DNA from: Bagarius yarrelli
Lineage: Eukaryota > Chordata > Actinopteri > Siluriformes > Sisoridae
Direction: 5' to 3'
DNA: 64,000 nt
Assembly (NCBI GenBank): GCA_005784505.1
Contig: VCAZ01000008.1
Span: forward strand, 8,638,763 to 8,702,762
Within the stretch, counting starts at the first letter, position 1; the number at the start of each line of letters is the position of its first letter. The translations under genes were made by a program, and so were the position numbers. Of this stretch, positions 47,448 through 58,606 are shown piece by piece. A model generated the notes under the pieces. That model worked only from the letters and a program-made list of their open reading frames with translations, did not search any database and had not been told where the DNA came from.

Positions 47448-47590
47448 GTGCTGTGGCCGTGGTGTAGTGGGTTATGGCGTGGTTGCGCTCCGGCGACCTG
47501 GGTTCAATTCCGAAACGGGTCCTTTCTGGTCCCATTCTCTCTCTTTCACCACTGTTTAATCTCGTTTTCCGTTCTAACCATAAAGGCGTA
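47448..47590 (+). mobile_element. SINE family D, sense copy
   Basis: gtggtgtagtgggttatggc and cgacctgggttcaattccga give A-box- and B-box-like tRNA promoter elements, then ctggtcccattctctctctt. The inverted copy at 63083-63240 shares the gtttatggcgcc / gggttcgattc / cccatccctttca order. No acceptor-stem pairing, so not a real tRNA. Confidence 0.72.
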
Positions 47591-49309
47591 AGAATATCTT
47601 AAACGCTGTTCTCTGGGGTGTTTTCACACAACAACAACCGCTACAAAACAATATAATCTAAATCGATCTTTAGCATTATGGTGTGGTTGTGTACACACAC
47701 AACCAACACAGTTTTTAAGTTTAAAAAAACTTGTTAAACGGCATGTCGCATCCGTTGACCACTTTAATAAGTTTCCTGTCATTGTTCTGACCAGGATTAC
47801 GCCACCGAAAATGAATTAATTTTTAAAAAAATTTCTACATAACACTTAAATCTTTTCAGTGTTTTAAAGTTCTATTTTTTCTATTAGTTCTTTCTCTCAT
47901 CAAGAGCCGGCTGACAGCAGCTCGAATGAGGGTAATATTGTAGAAACAACGTAGCTGATATGAACTTGTTCACATTCTTTGTAAGGACAAGAAAGCTCAG
48001 AAAAATGATAAATTAGTGTAATAATCATAGCAGCACTAGACGAATTAGCAATAAAAGTCAAAACAAGATAATTAAACCTGAGGAAAATGCTTTCAAGGCA
48101 ATTATAGTCGTAGTTTCAGAGGTTTTACTTTGGCTAAAGGATAAATAAATTAACAGGTTTTGGCAGCATTTACCAAATGACTGGTTATTAGCTTAATTTC
48201 CTATTTAAATGACTGGAATTCAGACAGAACTGTCAGTGTGGTATGTCTAAGTTGTGGAATGAAATGCTGGGATTTATATTTTTAGATATAAAATGTCAAT
48301 AAAATAAAATACAGGTGACAAAGTTGAGCTTCCTGTCAGTATTACCGAACCGGTGTAGTTTTACAAATTAATCCGACTGGCAATTTTTTTTAACCTAATA
48401 GACATGGAAATACCACTGACTTTCTGCACTTTGACATCAGGGCAACTTAATGGTAGGGCAAAGTTCAAAGAAAGGTATAAAAGTGTATTGTTAGAAAGGT
48501 CAAAATTAAGGTTAGGGGTTAAATTAGCATGTGGACCTTTTGAAACCAAGTTGCATATGATTGGGTTATTTCTTGGATATATTTTTTAAACATGGTCTGC
48601 CGGTGGTATTGTAGTTGAAAGAAAACATACATTCATCATCATCATGAGCTCTATCATGTACAGACATCTTCTCATCACCAAGAAAAGCCGGATGTTGTAA
48701 AAATATAATACACGTAAGTTTTGCCTTTGGATTTTTATTTGTTTGATCATCCTAAAAATGACAAACCTAATAAACAAAAGCATTTCTCAAGAAATCTTGA
48801 GATTTTTTTTATTTCTCTCTGGGGTAAGAAGTACATCTGTTTTTGAACATGTATCTACAGGATGTCAACAGTGATGTATTGTATGGAAAATTAGTTCCTC
48901 ATTCTATCCCAAGCTCAGTAGAAGGAAGCTCTATTCCAGAAACACTATGTTAGGGTAACATTCTAACACTGAATCACACCTAGCTGCAGTCACCAATCAT
49001 GGAAGGTTGTCAAGATACTACCAAGGTTTGAGTGGTGTCCAGCGTAGAGATGGTGTGTTGGTATTTCATGGCAAACCTCTGCCATACACTGAAATATTTT
49101 CTATATGGAGAATATGTTGCCTTTAATAGGTATTTTAAAATGTCAGTTTATCCAAGTTTTGTACCTACTAACCTGCACCTTTTAGAGCTTTATAAATACT
49201 AAAAGGAGAGCGCATAAAATCACTACGTTTTGAAGAAGATGCCTGCTTATCGTCATTCATTGCAACTCCAAATCACACCATGGCATCCCGTTTGATGTCA
49301 ATGCTTAGA
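47591..49309. other. AT-rich unique sequence, no gene seen
   Basis: Short opposing frames near 48361-48783 only. Confidence 0.45.
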
Positions 49310-49467
49310 TTTACATTTACATTGAGTCAGAATGACTTACATTCATCTTATTTATCTTTAATCTCATCCAACTGAGTAATTATGGGTTAAAGGCCTTGCT
49401 CAGGAGCCCAGTGGTGGCAGCTTGATGGTCCTGGAAATTCCAATTTCTAGTCCAACACCTTAACCGG
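49310..49467 (-). mobile_element. SINE family A, damaged tail
   Basis: ttacatttacattgagtcag lacks the gcatttggcagacgcc segment; body aaaggccttgctcaggagcc and head complement tccaacaccttaaccgg are kept. Confidence 0.82.
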
Positions 49468-49469
49468 CT

Positions 49470-49565
49470 TTTTTGTCACATAGACTCTACAGCACAGTGA
49501 AATTACCCAGGTTTTAAGGTTAGGGTCAGAGTGCAAGGGTCACTGATGATACAGCGCCACCATTG
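49470..49565 (-). mobile_element. SINE family B, 3' fragment
   Basis: tttttgtcacatagactcta, cagcacagtgaaattaccca, gttagggtcagagtgcaagg, ggtcactgatgatacagcgc: complement of the B tail and core. Directly abuts SINE A, as at 2686-2987. Confidence 0.78.
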
Positions 49566-50389
49566 CCCTTTATAAAGCGTCATTTATCTCACCCAGATTC
49601 TGCCACTATCCATGACAGGAATTATAATAGCTCAGGTCTTCTGTTATATGGTGGATAAGATCTACAGCCGACAAAGAAGTCCCTGAGAAACAGGCGATAT
49701 GTTAGAAATTGCAGCACTGTAGGAAAGTATCACATTTGCCTTGGTGATAAAATATTCCGTTTTCAAATGTCTGAGTCTTACTGATAGAAAATAGTGGTGT
49801 TTGATGCCATCGTAGAGGTTCTGTAGAGAGCTTATCCGGAGGTGTTAAAAAACGCACACCATCTGTTGACCAAACGAGTCCTATATGGTTTAGGAATATG
49901 GGAATATCAATTAGATCCTTCAAACCTTGGCATGTAAAAAAAGATTCTTATTTGCACACCGCTTTGGGACTTGGAAGACGAGGTGTGTGGGTGCAAGAGG
50001 AGGGGTGCATCTTTAATTAAACCTAATTGATATGCATAGAAAAAAGCTTGGTATCTGTTTGAAAATTTGACTGTTTCTCTAAACATATGGTGCCTCAGAT
50101 GGAGGAAACAGTTCTCTCTTTTTCCTCTATAAAATGAGGCGCTTCTCCGGGGGAAAGGAATAGGCCAAGCTCGAAACTGGCACTCACGTTGGCATCTGTC
50201 TTTCATTTCTTACTTCACCCTGTTTCGTTCTTTCGCTCTTTTTTAATGGGACATATGGAAAATGTGCATTTTAAAGCTGACAGGTTTCGAGTGTATGTGT
50301 TTATTTTTTCACATATACATTGCTGATAATAGAAAATCTTTTCCTCACATGGGAACACAGAGGTCAGAACACAGGGTCAGCCATTATAC
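49566..50389. other. Unique sequence, no gene established
   Basis: Two overlapping antisense frames (49702-49923, 73 codons; 49907-50206, 99 codons) are open in a row in different frames. No domain is recognised. This is weak evidence for anything. Confidence 0.35.
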
Positions 50390-50573
50390 CTTTACATTTA
50401 CAGCATTTGGCAGACGCCCTTATTCAGAGCGACTTACTCTCTTTTATACAACTGAGCAATTAGGGGTTAAAAGGCCTTGCTCAGGGGCCCATCAGTGGCA
50501 AATGTGGTGGTGCTGGGAATTAAACCCTGACCTTTTAATTAGCAGCCCAACACCTTAACTACTGAACTACCAT
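50390..50573 (-). mobile_element. SINE family A, first unit of a cluster
   Basis: tttacatttacagcatttgg tail to cttaactactgaactaccat head complement. Followed without spacing by further SINE A pieces. Confidence 0.9.
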
Positions 50574-50945
50574 TAAAGCAGAGAGGGTTAAGGGACTTGC
50601 CCAGGGGGTCCAACAGTGGTGTAGAATGTCCATCAGGCTGCCACTGCTAGGCTTCTGAGCAACACTATTACCTTAACTGCTCAGCCCTTATCTCTTTTAT
50701 AGAACTGAGCAATTGTGGTTAAGGGCCTTGCTCAGGGGCCCAACAGTGGCAACTTTGGTGATGCTGGGAATCACACCCTGGCCTTCCTTTTAGCAACCCA
50801 ACACCTTAAGCACTGAACTACCACTAAAGCAGAGAGGGTTAAGAGCCTTGCTTAGGGGCCCGACAGTAGTAACTTGGTGGTGCTGTGAATCAATCCGATC
50901 TTTTCAGTCCAACACCTTAACCACAGAGCCACCACTTCCCCATCA
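50574..50945 (-). mobile_element. Tandem cluster of partial SINE family A copies
   Basis: Three more partial antisense bodies. The junction taaagcagagagggttaag occurs at 50574 and again at 50825, and the 30 bases before each junction (caacaccttaa..actgaac) also match. This indicates a tandem duplication with a period of about 251 bp. The last unit ends in the head complement accacagagccaccacttcc. Confidence 0.82.
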
Positions 50946-51718
50946 ATTTAAACCACTAAATAGAAATGCAAACCAAACTAAGATGACAAACTAAATGAGT
51001 AGAGTTAATTGAGTAAACATACGGTACACGCTATTATCTTTAATAAATGTTCAAATCAGATGCTGCAGTATTTACATTTTAAGAAACTTATTACAGTAGT
51101 TTAATGCAGTATAGATGTGTAATGTAAATAATTGCTTTTAACTGAACTTAACAACTACAATTTATTTGGTTCTTAACTCAAATTTGATTCATTTGAACGT
51201 AAAGTATGTAAACAAATTAGGTTGCAAAGATGTTTAATAAAAAGAATTTAAAAAATGATAACATACCAGTCATATTTTACAAAATAAAAGCGGTTTTGTG
51301 GCAGTCTATGAACATTCTGAAGAGGATAATGAAACATTTTATATCAGAAAAAATATACACTGTATTTTGACATCTATAAGTTTGAATACTTTTGTAAAGT
51401 TACACACTAACCAGACAGATTACCCAAAATGCTCCTGTACCATCATGTCATCAAAAAAGTGCTTACATAATAGTCATGTGACAGTATAGGAACTTTTAAT
51501 AAATAAATGCTTATTTGCTTTTAAGGTATTTTTTTTAAGGGAAGATATTAATCCAAAGATAATTTTTTACAGACTTTGTTTTAACCTTTAACAAAGATAA
51601 CTAGTAACAAAACGCCATCACAACACAAGCCAAAGTTAATGCAGGTCATAAATCAGTTATAATGATTAAATAATTAAAATTCAAGAGTCATAGATTGAAG
51701 GTAATCACAAAGTCATAT
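50946..51718. other. AT-rich sequence, nothing seen
   Basis: No repeat or frame of note. Confidence 0.5.
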
Positions 51719-52160
51719 TGTCACGAGTCGTAGGTTGAGGTTTAGGAGGCAAAGGCAGTATTTTATTAAAGAAATAACAAATGGAAAGACAAACGAATAA
51801 AAAGAGAAACAAAAAACTAATCTAAAACAACCAGACCTGACCTGACATAACTAGAATCTGAATCATTACACCACAACCCACCATGACAAGCGACAAAGCA
51901 AGGCCAAAATGAACTGAACCACAGGGGTATAAATACAAAAACTAATATAAGGGAAAAACAATCAACTAAACAACAAACACCTGAGCACAGTGAGGGACAC
52001 ATGACCAAAATAAACCAATGACGAGACAGAACTGAAAATCCATAAACATGACACAACGACAGTGAATCACAAGACAAGACAGGAAGTAAACAGAGGACAT
52101 TAACAAAAAAAAAAAAAACGCAACATAAAACTTAAGACATGATATAAACATAAGCCAAAA
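51719..52160 (-). mobile_element. LTR-like relic
   Basis: On the minus strand it ends aataaaatactgcctttgcc, then cctaaacctc and cgactcgtgaca. The order of polyadenylation signal, short C/T-rich stretch and terminal CA is typical of retrotransposon LTRs in fish. The plus strand begins tgtcacgagtcg. The rest is A/C-rich with no coding content. The left boundary and the family are uncertain; no internal retrotransposon genes are adjacent. Antisense frames of 61 and 86 codons are incidental. Confidence 0.45.
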
Positions 52161-52914
52161 ACCTAAAAAAAGCGAAACTTTGCAGATATATAGGACACTG
52201 AGGACGATGGGCTATCAATCAACTTGGAAAAAAAAGATCCTTTAATTTCCCTGTAAATTAGAGCACTCGGTAGACATACAATTAATCTAATCACTGATCT
52301 TTAAAGTCTCGCATAATGTTCTAATTATCTAAACTCCACTTAATGCTCCACTTTTCTTGAACATTCTGTAATTTGCTGTTTAAGCACAACTGTCTAATTG
52401 ACCAGCTGTCATTCATTCATTCATTCATTCATTCATTCATTCAGCCGCTGTATCACAGAGCTGCACACGCTACAGCATCTTCTCTGCATTCTTTTTACCA
52501 CTTTTGGTAAACTGTAGACATTCTGTAGTCGGTGTTTGTGTGTATGTATCTGCAGGCATACAAATTTCCAATCATTAGATTAAAATGAACCCCGTGTGGG
52601 CATGTGAGAGGTTTAACTTGATATCCTGGAAGGGATAGAACAGTATGGTTTGGGAAAAACTGTGCTGGAAAATAGGAGAACGAAAAAATGTGGAATAAAT
52701 AAAAGGAATCAATTATTGAGCTCCAATGAAAAGTTTTTTTTCCTCTTTGTCTTTCCTACTATTATTCTAATAAAATTGGGTGCTTAGTATAAAAATGCTA
52801 AATGTTCTAGTGGCTATTTTTATTAAAATAAAAATGAATCAGTGAATTATATCGTATCCCATCTCTTTCCCATTGCAAGCACAATTTCTTTTGATAAAGA
52901 GTACGGCGGCTTTT
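52161..52914. other. Unique sequence with a simple repeat
   Basis: (ATTC)n run at 52409-52443; otherwise featureless. Confidence 0.5.
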
Positions 52915-53452
52915 GCAGAGTTCACACTGCGTGATTTTCGATCACTTTTTTTTCGCACTGCACGGCTATTTGAATTAACGTTCGGTTGGTCAATGCATGA
53001 ATTTACAACAGGAAGAATTACAGACCGTTCAGTCTGATCCGCAAACTATATTTCAAAACCAAACACATGTGAGAAGTGATAATGAAATAACACAAGTTTA
53101 CCCATGAGATCTTGTGTGACACAGAAAATATTACTGAAATCGTAACCTGCAAGAAATTTGCAATACAACTGGTCTGTGTGCTGATTTATAGCCAAAGGGT
53201 TTTTTAAAAAAAAAAAAGGGAACCAAAGCTGTGCTTTCTGATATTGTGGTCTATAACTCCTCCCTGAATTTCCCACTGCCTTGTATCTTGTTCTTTCATT
53301 GGCTGTAGGTTGACAGGTCCAGATATTAGCATTCCAAATATTTTATGGGTGTCAGCGACGCATCGGCAGTTCACACATATCGCATCTTCGACAATTCATG
53401 CTGCGTGAATTTGCACCGATTTGGGGCTAAAATTGTGCCATGTGAACTTGGA
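52915..53452. mobile_element. MITE-like element
   Basis: Left end agttcacactgcgtgatttt (52919-52938) pairs with the complement of the right end agttcacatggcacaatttt (53429-53448). Sub-terminal words also repeat internally (catgctgcgtgaatttgcac). The interior has no coding capacity; a 76-codon antisense frame is incidental. No target-site duplication was found. Confidence 0.6.
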
Positions 53453-53453
53453 A

Positions 53454-53722
53454 TTAGTGGTCAGCAATCCTGCCTTGCACCTCAAGGGTTAAAAGATTGA
53501 TGTCAAGGTTCTCTGTTAGCTTCTAGGGTTTCCTTCAGGCAATCCGGTTTCCTTTTTCAGTCTAATGGTATGTCCTGTATGCTAATTTGCATCTCTAAAT
53601 TGTTTAGATGTGGTGTGTGTGTACTGTAATAATTGGCTAATAGAGTCCCTTACCTTGTGCACCAAGTCCCCTGGGATAGATTTCAGGTTTCCCATGACCC
53701 TGTGTAGAATAAGAGATCCAAA
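53454..53722 (+). mobile_element. SINE family C-type element, diverged
   Basis: tagtggtcagcaatcctgcc and tgcacctcaagggttaaaag, then ggcaatccggtttccttttt, ctctaaattgtttag and the end cctgggatagatttcaggtt with ccatgaccctgtgtagaata. It is a different subfamily from the other C copies. It starts right after the MITE right end. Confidence 0.72.
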
Positions 53723-54035
53723 AAATTTATTTTTGTTGATGATTGCCAAATTTGGCAAAAATGACCACCTCTCCAGGAGAATAATAAAAAATATTATTAG
53801 GTTTTAAACAGTGGTTAGTATTATCATTCTGTTTGTGAAAGTAATGTTTTGGCGAGTCCATGACTGGGCTCCCATAGAGCTTTTAACCTTTAGGAAAGCA
53901 AACCCTTTAAAAAATTTACAATCAAATCTTTCAATCCACTCTGTTGGTTCCCAAAGAATCTCTCATCTTTTACAAGGTTCGATCACAGTGTCTGTGGAAT
54001 GCTGCTGAAAAGGGTTTGTCGACCCCCGGAATGGT
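53723..54035. other. Unique sequence, nothing seen
   Basis: Short plus-strand frame (53811-54008) without a domain. Confidence 0.5.
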
Positions 54036-54520
54036 TCTTTCTAAGCAAATCAAGCACATTTTATACACAGTGATAATTCAAAGTGCTTAACATAAGAAAA
54101 ACAGAGAAATTAAAATAAAAACAGAGATTAAAAATGAATGAAAACAGTAAAGAATATAAAATGATTATAGTTAGTTGGGATGTATCACAGTGATCATTCA
54201 GTTAATGCAGAACTAAACAGATGTGTTTGGAGTCTGGATTTAAAGATGGCTACCGATTTAACACACCTGATCTTTTCTGGTAGCCGGTTCCACCTGCGGG
54301 CTGAGTAATAGGCTAAAAGCAGATTCTCCTTGTTTATAGTGAACCCTTGGTGTTTCTAACTGACTTGATCCTAATTATTTAAGTGATCTGATTTGATCTG
54401 GTTTATATTCATGGAGCATATCTGAAACGTATTTAGGTCAGAGTGATTTCTAAACGAGCGACAGTACTCAATCCTAAATGTAAACGGCAGTCAGTGTAGG
54501 GACCTGTTTTTAGACAGATC
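54036..54520 (-). mobile_element. L2-like LINE fragment
   Basis: On the minus strand about 54213-54303 reads RRWNRLPEKIRCVKS and then AIFKSRLQTHLF. This is the LWNsLP...tFKsrLKtylF motif that closes L2-clade reverse transcriptases, with R in place of the usual L before WN. The downstream (left) part is A-rich 3' sequence. The portion to the right has no further recognisable protein. Decayed. Confidence 0.62.
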
Positions 54521-55477
54521 CCCAGCAGCAGTGTTTTTTTCTAACCCCCTTGTTAAGTAAAACAATGTGCAAAGCAATCCTACAGTATCGACCAAATCCT
54601 GTATTTTCATTTTAAGTGCTTTGTGTTTACTAGAACATGAAATATGCATTTCCCTAAATGGGATGTGAGGCAGTTCAGAAACATTTTTCTGGTTCTCTGT
54701 TCTGATGTAATAGGCATCATTACAGTACAAAAAAAAGCTTTACTGTCGATCATGCTTTTAAAATAAATTTAAGAGCAAATAGAAAGCAATTCAAAAGTAT
54801 TTCTACATAGCTAACATAGCTCTTTCTGTTCTTCCTGGAAACTCACTGGAATTAAATTAGGCCTCACCTGTAATTTACTTTGGAAAAAAAAAAGTGCTTA
54901 AAGTGCTGCGTTCCCTAAAGAAATGAGATGATCAGAAGAAGGGAAGAGGAATCAATAGGTCAGAGGCTATCTCTGGGAAACAATAGGCTAGTCTAATGTG
55001 ATTATAATGACGCTCATCTTATTCATCTCTTGGCAATGGGCCGATGAACTCGATAAGCAGAAATTGGTTGTTGTGCCGTGACGAGCGCAAAAAACTGTTT
55101 TCATTCCTTTGCTTTTGATTTATAATCCATTTATTCATTATTTAGTGTTTCTCTTGTTTATATGGCAACACAATCAAGTGTTTGTGTCAAAACCTTTACT
55201 CCTAACAGTGCTGATCAATTTTCAGTTATGATAGCTCTTTGTTAGAAGGTGTTTTCCTCAAAGTAGGTCTGATTGCAGATATAATACAGCCTATCTGGAG
55301 CGGAGAGACGGGGTTAGGAGTCTTGCCGAAGGACCTAACTGTGGCATCAACAACCTAGACTATAGAGTCACTATTGCCTGCCAATTTGCTTGTGGTAAGG
55401 CATAATTTGTACACTTTGTATACAAATATACTGACTTTTGATTTACTGTATGTAGATGATTTAGGCGGTTCAGTCTC
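54521..55477. other. Unique sequence with a faint SINE A relic
   Basis: 55300-55380 (gacggggttaggagtcttgc, gaaggacctaactgtggcat) looks like a worn SINE A body. Otherwise nothing. Confidence 0.4.
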
Positions 55478-55670
55478 AGTAGTATTAGTGAGATCAGACA
55501 CGAATGTTGAGGTGAGGAGGTTTGGGTTCAGTCAGAGTTAAATTTCTGAGTTCTACCACTCCAACCAGAACACACTATGTCTTCGTGGAGCACATTGTCC
55601 ACAGCCATGCTGGAACAGTGTTTGGACCTCTGAATTCCAGTGAAGATCTTGAAAATCTTCATGCCACATG
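55478..55670 (-). mobile_element. Tc1/mariner relic fragment
   Basis: gtagtattagtgagatcaga, cgaatgttgaggtgaggagg, ttctaccactccaaccagaa and catgctggaacagtgtttgg match the other copies. Confidence 0.72.
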
Positions 55671-55687
55671 TCACTAATGCATGTAGA

Positions 55688-55945
55688 GACCAGTGTTGGG
55701 CAAGCTATTGTAAAATGTAGTGAGATAAGCTATCAAAGCTTTACTACTTTAAAGCTACACCCCCTGGAAAATGGAGCAAGCTAAATTACAGCAACATGGC
55801 AAAAGTAGCCAAAAGAAGCTCAACCCGCCACCTAAAATGTTTGTGTGGAAACTCGAATTTAAATGATGTATGACAAAACATCCAGCACATTTTAGCCACA
55901 CAGCTCAGTGAATATCAGTGACTGTGGCGTTACTAACTGATAGCG
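55688..55945. repeat. Dispersed repeat, class unknown
   Basis: Starts ccagtgttgggcaagctatt, with caaagctttactactttaaa and aagtagccaaaagaagctca. I recognise the opening from multicopy fish elements, but no second copy is in the window. Confidence 0.35.
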
Positions 55946-56088
55946 GATTGGTAAATGGTAGCTTGTGTGAAAAAGAGCTTTGCTACTAAAAAGCAATTGT
56001 ATCCGAAAAACAACGTTTTAACTAATGTGCTTGAAAGAGAAGCTTATTGCATCGACGGTAATATTAATAATCGTTCGGTTTTCTATAA

Positions 56089-56282
56089 TTACATTCACAG
56101 CATTTGGCAAATCCCCTTATCCAGAGTGACCTACATTTATCTCTTCTATACAACTGAGTGAATTTGTGGGTTAAGGGCCTTGTTCAGGGGCCCAACAGTG
56201 GTAACTTGGTGGTGCTGGAAATTGAATCCTGATATTCTAATTAGCAGTCCAACACCTCAACCACTTAGCCACCACTTCCCCA
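56089..56282 (-). mobile_element. SINE family A
   Basis: ataattacattcacagcatt tail to cacttagccaccacttcccc. Well preserved. Confidence 0.9.
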
Positions 56283-57112
56283 TTCTATACATTAATTACT
56301 GCCATATTCAATACATGAAGTAGTGCCTAATAAATGTATAAAATATGGACTTTTTCTTGACTTTGTACTCATGGGTGTGTGTGTTCATTTGAGAGGTGCT
56401 TAGAATGTTTAGAGGACACTGATACACTCAATAAAATCGTACTCGCTGACTCCACATGCAGACCCGCTGATAATGAAGAGTCATTTAGAGGGTCATTTAG
56501 ACTTGGCTTGGCCCTGCCGGATCATTAGCTTCAGGGAAGAAAGATCCATTCAGATCGACACGCACAGTCCTATAAAGCACTGGCTTTTCTTCACACACTG
56601 CACGATGAGTCATATGGAACAGATCGGGTTGCCGGATCTGCTAACCTCAGCTCGTGCTACAAATCATCAGTCTTCCTTTGAATAGCTGTAGCCTGACACT
56701 ATGTTCTCTTCCTTTATCGCACTTTCATCTTTTTCTTATAGACAGATTGAGCCAGCTAAAGGGAAGTAGATTGGGAAAGCTGCGGTCAGCGGGGTTTATA
56801 ATGTAGTAATAAACACTCGGGTTGAAGAACATTTGGAGGAAGGTGTCTATAAGTCCATTACCATCTGCACAGCAAATGTACCCTGATATCAAACATGTAC
56901 ATAGAAGTGTGTGGTTATGTGGGTGTGAGAGTTCGTTTTACTTGTATCATTGTGTGTGTCTCTGTACAATAAATTCACAGTTGCCTACACACTGAACCCT
57001 AACTTGAACTTAACCATGTTATTAACATCAAAGAGAATATCATAAGCTTTAATGGCCTGCCATGACATTTGACTCTGTGTCCTGTAATGTCACAGCTCAA
57101 ACAATGAAGCAT
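56283..57112. other. Unique sequence with a possible conserved island
   Basis: 56440-56690 is non-repetitive, moderately GC-rich and includes tgataatgaagagtcattta and gatgagtcatatggaacaga. A 70-codon plus frame there has no domain. Candidate conserved non-coding element only. Confidence 0.3.
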
Positions 57113-57226
57113 ATGAGTTGTTGATCAAAAGAGCGGAGTTCAAGCACCAGATTGGCCAAGCTGTCACAGCTCGGGCCCTTGAGCAAGGCCCCTAACCCCT
57201 TACTGCTCCAGGGGCGGTATGGCAAA
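57113..57226 (+). mobile_element. SINE family B, head and core
   Basis: tatgagttgttgatcaaaag, gttcaagcaccagattggcc, gagcaaggcccctaacccct, actgctccaggggcggtatg. The rest of the core and tail are missing. Confidence 0.8.
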
Positions 57227-57369
57227 TAAGACAGGGCTTTTTCTTCTATAGTTTCATATTATGGCAAATTATATAACATACTAATTCCTGCTGTTGAGCT
57301 GTTTTTTATGTTATAAAACATTTTTAAGTCAAGTCTATTTGGGTTTTACTTGGGTCATTTCTCCTTTCT

Positions 57370-58017
57370 GACTCTAACCCCAACCCCTCCTTTAGAGGGT
57401 TTCCCTTGTTCTAACCCTAACCCCTCCTTTAGGGGTTTCCTTGTTCTAACCTGAACCCCTCCTCAAGGGGTTTCCTTGTTCTAACCCTAACCACTCCTTT
57501 AGGGGTTTCCTTGTTCTAACCCTAACCCCTCCTTTAGGGTTTCTTCTACTTTCCTTTTTTTAACCGTAACCATAACACCTCTTCTAAAGGGGTTTCTTTT
57601 TTCTAACCCTAACACCTCCTTTAGAGGTTTCTTTTACTTACCATAACACCTCCTATAGTGGTTTCTTTTTTTTAACCAAAACACCTCCTTTAGGGGGCTG
57701 TTTTTCTAACCCTAACACCTCCTTTAGGGGTTTCTTTTTCTAACCCTAACCACTACTTTAGGGAGTTCTTTTTCTAATCTTAACCCCTTCTTTAGGGTGT
57801 TCTTTTTTGACCCTAAGAATAACCCTTCCTTTGGGGTTTTTTATACTTTAAACTTTCCTCCTCCTTTAGGGTTTTTTAAACTTTAAACTTTCCTCCTCCT
57901 TTGGGGTTTTTTATACTTTAAACTTTCCTCCTCCTTTAGGGTTTTTATCTAACCCTAACTCTAACCTCTCCTTTAGAGGTGAGCCCCACTAAGCCTAACT
58001 CCTCCTTTAGGCTTTTT
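57370..58017. repeat. Hairpin-forming minisatellite with telomere-like motif
   Basis: About 18 degenerate units, each centred on cctcctttaggg. Three near-perfect 35-bp units run from 57411 to 57515. A perfect 7-bp stem (aacccct 57419-57425, aggggtt 57431-57437) encloses a 5-nt loop, and later units preserve the pairing loosely. Each unit opens with ctaaccctaa, equal to the vertebrate telomere repeat. At 57841-57942 the flank changes to ttatactttaaactttcctc while the hairpin core remains. Confidence 0.92.
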
Positions 58018-58137
58018 TTGGGTTCATTGGTTCCCTCCCATAGTACAAGGTCATGCATTGTAGTCATTTTAGCATTGACCTGTGATGGGTTGACACCATG
58101 TACAGGGTCCCCAGCCTTGTAAGTCAAGACCCCTAGA
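58018..58137 (+). mobile_element. SINE family C-type 3' fragment
   Basis: ttgggttcattggttccctc, catagtacaaggtcatgcat, tgatgggttgacaccatgta, ccagccttgtaagtcaagac: a diverged C-type body at the edge of the minisatellite. Confidence 0.65.
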
Positions 58138-58177
58138 AGATTATTTAAACAAGATTATTTTACATTCGAGTATATTT

Positions 58178-58324
58178 ACATTTCTGGCATTCGGAAGATG
58201 TTCTTATACAGACAGACTAAGATCTATAGTGTGCTTTTCAAACTGAGCAGTTAAGGGTTAAGGGTCTTGCACAGGGGCCCAGCAGTGGCAACCTTGTGTC
58301 CAACACCTTAATCACAGAGCTACC
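58178..58324 (-). mobile_element. SINE family A, diverged
   Basis: ttacatttctggcattcgga tail, ggttaagggtcttgcacagg body; the B-box part is deleted so ggcaaccttgtgtccaacac follows at once. Confidence 0.8.
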
Positions 58325-58503
58325 AAAATGTCTGAAATCTGTTAAAAAAAAACTATTCAATGTGATGTGACCCGGTATAAGTTATTCATAGCATCCTAGT
58401 TGCCAAAATATATTTTGCATTACATTTTAATGCATTTAAAACCTGGTTATTAATTAATTTTTACTAGTAATTGGATTTTTTTTTCCTGTACATCACATGA
58501 CAC

Positions 58504-58606
58504 GAGTGACCTACATTTTACACAATGAACAGTTGCTTAAGGGCCAAGCAGTCATGGAATTCAAGCTCATGATCTTCCTATTGGTAGTCTGACATCTGAT
58601 CCATTA
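58504..58606 (-). mobile_element. SINE family A, relic
   Basis: gagtgacctacattttacac, agttgcttaagggccaagca and gatcttcctattggtagtct in family order, with most of the middle gone. Confidence 0.55.

Noticed and set aside
47448..47520. A possible tRNA gene with A- and B-box-like signals.
   Set aside because: There is no acceptor stem or anticodon arm that pairs, and a second copy with the same body shows it is a SINE.
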